Positions 4,543 through 5,430 of a DNA stretch of 5,430 nucleotides are shown piece after piece. The stretch is from positions 1 through 5,430 of the forward strand of contig JAMCSM010000098.1 of the NCBI GenBank assembly GCA_023380915.1, given 5' to 3'. The position numbers were made by a program, and so were the translations under genes. Below the pieces are notes generated by a model. The model was given only the letters and a program-made list of their open reading frames with translations, made no database searches and was not told the DNA's origin. Position 1 is the stretch's first letter; each line of letters opens with the position of its first letter. This DNA comes from Actinomycetota bacterium (GTDB lineage: Bacteria > Actinomycetota > Humimicrobiia > Humimicrobiales > Humimicrobiaceae).

Positions 4543-5430
4543 AGCATATTACGATAAAAACCAGGATTGTCTTGTTATCAAACTTAATTTTTTTATTTCT
4601 TATCCTGGCCTTTATAACATCTTTATATCTTGTATTCTCAATAGCTTTATATAATGAAGAAAAAAATATGCTTATAGATGATGCAAATCATGCCGCCAGC
4701 CATATTGGCGAGATGTTACAAAAAAATGAAGATATATACAGACCTCATGAATTAATAACTGCAAAAACAAAACTGGCTATCTTTTATAATGGAACAATTA
4801 TTACCAGAGATATGGAACCAGAGATCATTTCACTGAAATTTAATGATGAACAACTTAGAAAAATAAAATTGAATAATCAGACATTCTTAATATACGATAA
4901 GGCTATATATAATAAAAATGAGCTTTTAGCAAAGATAAGGGTGAGCCGATCCCTGTCTTCTATAGTTGCTACTTTTACAAATATTAAAATAGTCGTATTT
5001 TCATCTATTCCGTTAGTTATGGGCATTTCCGTAATGATATCCATATTCTTAATAAATAAAATTTTAATACCTGTTGATAAAATAACAAAAACTGCGAATG
5101 CTTTTTCTGAAAAAGATCTAAGTAAAAGGCTAAATATTTCAGAGACTGATGATGAGATAGGCAGATTAGCAAAAACATTCAATCAAATGTTAACCAAAAT
5201 TGAGAATTCTTTCCAGCGGGAAAGACAGTTTGCATCAGATGCTTCTCATGAGCTAAGGACACCTTTAACGGTTGTCAGAACATATGCGGAAGCAGCGCTA
5301 AAATATAGTAAAGAAACAAAAGATTATAAGAAAACCATGAGAAGAATACTTAACGAAAATAAAAAAATGGACCATTTAATTTCTCAACTTTTGTTTTTAG
5401 CTAAGAGTGAGGAAAATAAAAATAATTTGA
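4539..5430 (+). CDS. Sensor histidine kinase, 3' end beyond the window
   Basis: The frame is open from ATG 4539 to the window edge, giving 297 residues without a stop. Helix 1 lies at about 10-36, an extracytoplasmic sensor region at about 38-148 and helix 2 at about 150-172. A HAMP linker follows (about 173-225; I-P-V-D near its start and D-E-I-G-R-L in its second helix). Next comes a HisKA dimerisation domain (about 229 to the edge) with the H-box S-H-E-L-R-T-P. H237 is the predicted phosphorylation site. The ATP-binding HATPase domain must lie beyond 5430, so the window holds perhaps two thirds of the protein. It overlaps the response regulator by four bases and is its evident partner. The sensor region has no cysteine but carries H51, H55 and M59 at helical i, i+4, i+8 spacing, plus H70 and M92, which could bind a metal such as copper. 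That ligand is inference only. Confidence 0.92.
   Translation, partial: MKHITIKTRIVLLSNLIFLFLILAFITSLYLVFSIALYNEEKNMLIDDANHAASHIGEMLQKNEDIYRPHELITAKTKLAIFYNGTIITRDMEPEIISLKFNDEQLRKIKLNNQTFLIYDKAIYNKNELLAKIRVSRSLSSIVATFTNIKIVVFSSIPLVMGISVMISIFLINKILIPVDKITKTANAFSEKDLSKRLNISETDDEIGRLAKTFNQMLTKIENSFQRERQFASDASHELRTPLTVVRTYAEAALKYSKETKDYKKTMRRILNENKKMDHLISQLLFLAKSEENKNNL

Noticed and set aside
4877..5182. A 101-codon frame on the - strand
   Set aside because: It is opposite the HAMP-encoding part of the histidine kinase, whose + strand frame is continuous with clear domains.

Overview
The window is AT-rich (by eye roughly one third G+C) and carries six genes, all on the + strand. Most starts have a clear Shine-Dalgarno sequence, one gene encodes a lipoprotein with a classical lipobox, and the last two genes are an OmpR-type two-component pair. 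This points to a low-G+C bacterium. The low-potential Fe-S/copper content and the absence of any c-type haem motif (CXXCH) suggest an anaerobic or facultative, Clostridia-like or candidate-phylum organism. The exact taxon cannot be fixed from this sequence.

Layout. 1-374 is an AT-rich regulatory region with a three-unit 11-bp tandem repeat, a 15-bp hairpin followed by T's, a second hairpin and a weak promoter. 375-2788 is a tight three-gene run: a membrane-tethered cupredoxin with a complete CuA ligand set, a NapH/NosR-like polytopic polyferredoxin, and a second CuA cupredoxin. 2789-3029 is a gap with decayed-looking small reading frames, an orphan Shine-Dalgarno, and a promoter overlapping a TTAACA-N5-TTAACA direct repeat. 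3030-3509 is a cupredoxin lipoprotein whose CuA-type loop carries a nine-residue insertion. A strong intrinsic terminator at 3573-3601 closes this block. 3602-3867 holds a possible structured element and the promoter region of the regulators. 3868-4542 is a PhoB/OmpR-family response regulator, and 4539 to the window end is its histidine kinase, cut by the edge.

How it may work (inference). The polyferredoxin would take electrons from quinol or from a cytoplasmic donor across the membrane. It would pass them to the two extracytoplasmic CuA cupredoxins and on to the lipoprotein cupredoxin, giving a haem-free copper relay to the cell surface. No cytochrome oxidase subunit I, nitrous oxide reductase (NosZ) or other terminal reductase lies in the window, so the final acceptor is unknown. 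The linked two-component system is a plausible regulator; its sensor has a His/Met-containing extracytoplasmic region, and an 11-bp-period direct repeat of the kind PhoB/OmpR-family proteins bind sits in front of the lipoprotein gene. The combination of CuA proteins with a polyferredoxin and no oxidase is the most interesting signal here.
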